DNA of 64,000 nt, taken from Bacillus sp. FJAT-22090 (GTDB lineage Bacteria; Bacillota; Bacilli; Bacillales_A; Planococcaceae). Numbering within the stretch: position 1 is the first letter of the stretch; each line of letters opens with the position of its first letter. The stretch is taken from assembly GCF_001278755.1 (NCBI RefSeq), contig NZ_CP012601.1:1178001-1242000 (forward strand), written 5' to 3'. Positions 62,248-64,000 of this stretch are shown in pieces. Made by a program: the position numbers and the translations under genes. The notes under the pieces are model-generated. The model was not told the origin of the DNA, did no database searches, and saw nothing but the letters and a program-made list of their open reading frames with translations.

Positions 62248-63432
62248 ATGTGGAGAAATGCAAATGTTTGGATTGTGTTAGTAGGGGAAATGATTGCGGG
62301 ACTTGGTCTTTGGAGTGGAGTCATTGGCAATCTAGAATTTATGCAAGAGAAAGTACCATCCGATTTTCATAAATCGTTAATCCTCGCAGGCGGTCTATTA
62401 GCCGGTGTACTAATGGGCCCACTAGCAGGGAGGATAATTGATCAATCTAAGAAAAAAACAGTGTTAATAGTATCTAGTGTAGGTAGGATATTAAGTGTTC
62501 TATTTATGTTCGTAGCAATTGCAACAGGATCTATTTGGTGGATGGTTTTATTCTTAATTAGTTTACAAATATCCGCTGCGTTTTATTTTCCTGCATTGCA
62601 AGCTACATTACCAATGATAGTGAATGAGAAAGACTTGTTACAATTAAACAGTTGGCATATGAACATTGCTACAATTGCACGTGTAGCTGGTACAGCTATT
62701 GCTGGCCTTGTTTTAGTCTATTGGTCGATCCAATATCTATATATTTTTTCCATGGTTGCATATGCTGGATTACTGGTATTTACGTGTATGCTCAAATTGG
62801 AGGAGAAAGAAGCTGTCACTGTAAATGGGGAGAAAGTAAAAAGCGGATTTAAGGAAATTTTTCCAATGTTAAAGGATAATACTGCAGTTCTCATGACAGT
62901 TATCTTAACTTTAATTCCATTATTGTTTTTGGGATCGTTTAATTTAATTGTCATTAATATTAGTGAAATTCAAGATTCCTCTTCCATCAAAGGTGCCATA
63001 TATGCAGTAGAAGGTTTTGCCTTCATGCTAGGTACGTTAGTCATTAAATATATTGGATCTAAGTGGAAAGTAAGTAATATTCTATTCAGCTTTGTAATAA
63101 TAATTGGACTTTCTGAGATATTACTATACTTTGCTGAAAGTCCTGCATTGACTCTAACGACTTTTGCTCTTTTTGGTTTTTCCATTGGATGTTTCTTTCC
63201 CACTGCAATGACGATCTTTCAAAAACAAGTACCCAAAGAGTTTCACGGAAGATTCTTTTCATTTCGAAATATGTTAGACCGTGTAGCATTTCAATTAGTA
63301 TTATTGTCAACTGGTGCACTTTTAGATATCATCGGATTGCAATATATGGTAGTTGTTTTTGGTCTAATTAGTGTTTCATTAACATGTATTTTCATGCTAC
63401 AAATGAAAAAAAGTAAATTAGCATTCAATTAA
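62248..63432 (+). CDS. MFS transporter
   Basis: 394 residues, twelve helices, with the MFS loop motif GPLAGRIIDQSKKKTVL between helices 2 and 3 and a long central loop (EEKEAVTVNGEKVKSGFKEI). Typical of MFS drug or macrolide-type exporters; substrate unknown. Ten bp after parC and probably read from the same transcript. Ends in a terminator that overlaps the small gene on the other strand. Confidence 0.9.
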   Translation: MWRNANVWIVLVGEMIAGLGLWSGVIGNLEFMQEKVPSDFHKSLILAGGLLAGVLMGPLAGRIIDQSKKKTVLIVSSVGRILSVLFMFVAIATGSIWWMVLFLISLQISAAFYFPALQATLPMIVNEKDLLQLNSWHMNIATIARVAGTAIAGLVLVYWSIQYLYIFSMVAYAGLLVFTCMLKLEEKEAVTVNGEKVKSGFKEIFPMLKDNTAVLMTVILTLIPLLFLGSFNLIVINISEIQDSSSIKGAIYAVEGFAFMLGTLVIKYIGSKWKVSNILFSFVIIIGLSEILLYFAESPALTLTTFALFGFSIGCFFPTAMTIFQKQVPKEFHGRFFSFRNMLDRVAFQLVLLSTGALLDIIGLQYMVVVFGLISVSLTCIFMLQMKKSKLAFN

Positions 63433-63638
63433 GCAATATAAAAAGCATTTCCATCGGGTAATATACCTTGTTGGAAATGCTTTTTATGTTTGTTCTGATA
63501 CTGTTGTAATTTTTCCTTCTTTGTTTTCGTTTTTCGCACGTGCATACTAAATTCAACATCATTTCGGAAAGTTGTAACATCTTTACCAGTATTACGTAGT
63601 TGGTGAGAACGTTTTTTATGTGCTGCAGACTTAGCCAT
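63429..63638 (-). CDS. Small basic protein (69 aa)
   Basis: ATG 63638 with AGGAG 7 bp upstream. Very basic: MAKSAAHKKRSHQLRNTGKD, then MHVRKTKTKKEKLQQYQNKH and a C-terminal FQQGILPDGNAFYIA. It could bind nucleic acid, but no family is certain. Its 3' end coincides with the MFS terminator hairpin and overlaps the MFS stop by 4 bp. Confidence 0.65.
   Translation of the reverse strand: MAKSAAHKKRSHQLRNTGKDVTTFRNDVEFSMHVRKTKTKKEKLQQYQNKHKKHFQQGILPDGNAFYIA
63441..63485 (+). terminator. parE-parC-MFS terminator
   Basis: AAAAGCATTTCC/GGAAATGCTTTT with an inner GGGTA/TACC stem and TTTTT; embedded in the 3' end of the opposite small gene. Confidence 0.75.
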
Positions 63639-64000
63639 GTAACCACTCCTTAAAAATTTATATCTTACAAGAAACAGAGTATATTATTTTATACAAAAAC
63701 ACAAGAAAATGAATGTAAGAATGATATCTATTAGTATGTATGGAGCAAATGGGGAAGTGGTAGCAATGAATCCCGAGTTATTGTAGAAAATAGTGTATAA
63801 ATAATCATGCATAAGTAGTTAGATATTGGAAAAAATACTGACTAAAGCTAAAAACAACAAAATGAAATCTAAAAGAACTTAATTTTTTTTAAAAATAAAC
63901 AAATCTGACCAGATATTATATATTAAGATGAAAAGCTATACAAAATCTTTTAGTGTTTAATTAGTGAGTGAGATCAATTGGATGCAATGAAAATAAATAT
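63639..64000. other. AT-rich right edge, no supported gene
   Basis: Only very short frames, e.g. a 25-codon frame ending at 63786 without a ribosome site. A gene may begin near 63978 (TTGGATGCAATGAAAATAAAT) and run out of the window, but too little is visible. Confidence 0.4.

Noticed and set aside
63711-63786. 25-codon frame at the right edge (MNVRMISISMYGANGEVV-)
   Set aside because: No ribosome site and no hydrophobic or conserved-looking pattern.

Overview
The window is low-GC Gram-positive chromosome from an endospore-forming bacillus. Three things point to the Planococcaceae (Psychrobacillus/Lysinibacillus/Sporosarcina-like) or a close Bacillaceae relative: AT-rich codon use with AGGAGG-type ribosome sites and frequent TTG/GTG starts; sporulation genes (a spoVA operon, a ykoN-P-Q-like set); and a backbone colinear with the Bacillus subtilis yne region (ccdA-yneI-ccdC-yneK, citB, yneP-yneQ-yneR-plsY-parE-parC). 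No tRNA, rRNA or CRISPR was seen. The genus call is inference.

Layout. 1-1.9 kb: the end of an FtsX-type ABC transporter operon with composition unlike the rest, probably acquired. 2-4.3 kb: a membrane-anchored serine hydrolase, a 5'-truncated DUF2975 gene and an IS3-type transposase remnant. 4.4-7.5 kb: ykoQ/ykoP/ykoN-like genes. 8.1-11.9 kb: a seven-gene spore operon (DUF1657, YhcN/YlaJ lipoprotein, spoVAC, spoVAD, spoVAE, DUF1657, DUF421+DUF1657 fusion) with the gene order I recall for the mobile spoVA2mob heat-resistance operon. 12-17 kb: an accessory zone with csaA, an EamA exporter behind a leader peptide and competing hairpins, and a row of single-gene units (two acetyltransferases, a small membrane protein, a glyoxalase-fold protein) separated by degenerate copies of one inverted-repeat element. 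17.1-18.4 kb: an SOS-controlled Y-family polymerase with two LexA boxes. 18.6-21.6 kb: small accessory genes. 21.9-25 kb: guaD, an acetyltransferase, serC. 25.3-28.8 kb: a heterodimeric ABC exporter. 28.9-31.3 kb: the cytochrome c maturation cluster. 31.4-36.8 kb: small DUF1659/DUF2922/YvrJ proteins, a Sco protein, mscL, a GGDEF/EAL protein, a lytic transglycosylase, pncA. 37-42.5 kb: a YfkAB-type radical SAM protein, a DinB-fold protein, citB with a CcpC-type operator, an acetyltransferase.

42.6-55.6 kb holds the most coherent metabolic unit. A large P-loop/BTAD regulator and an unknown gene precede a tightly packed operon: substrate-binding lipoprotein, two ATPases, two permeases (branched-chain amino acid transporter class), a KAS III-like enzyme with altered active-site motifs, an alpha/beta hydrolase, a FabG-like reductase and an acyl-CoA ligase. 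The gene set suggests import and CoA-dependent processing of an organic acid; the substrate is unknown. 55.7-63.6 kb is housekeeping: yneP, yneQ, yneR, plsY, parE, parC, a transporter and a small basic protein.

The observations I would follow first are: (1) two related ~310-370 bp repeat elements, each lying between duplicate copies of a gene's own terminator hairpin, with only the distal copy keeping the T-tract; (2) the translational-attenuator architecture before the EamA exporter; (3) the repeat-punctuated gene-cassette-like array with no recombinase in view; (4) the transporter/KAS III-like/ligase operon.
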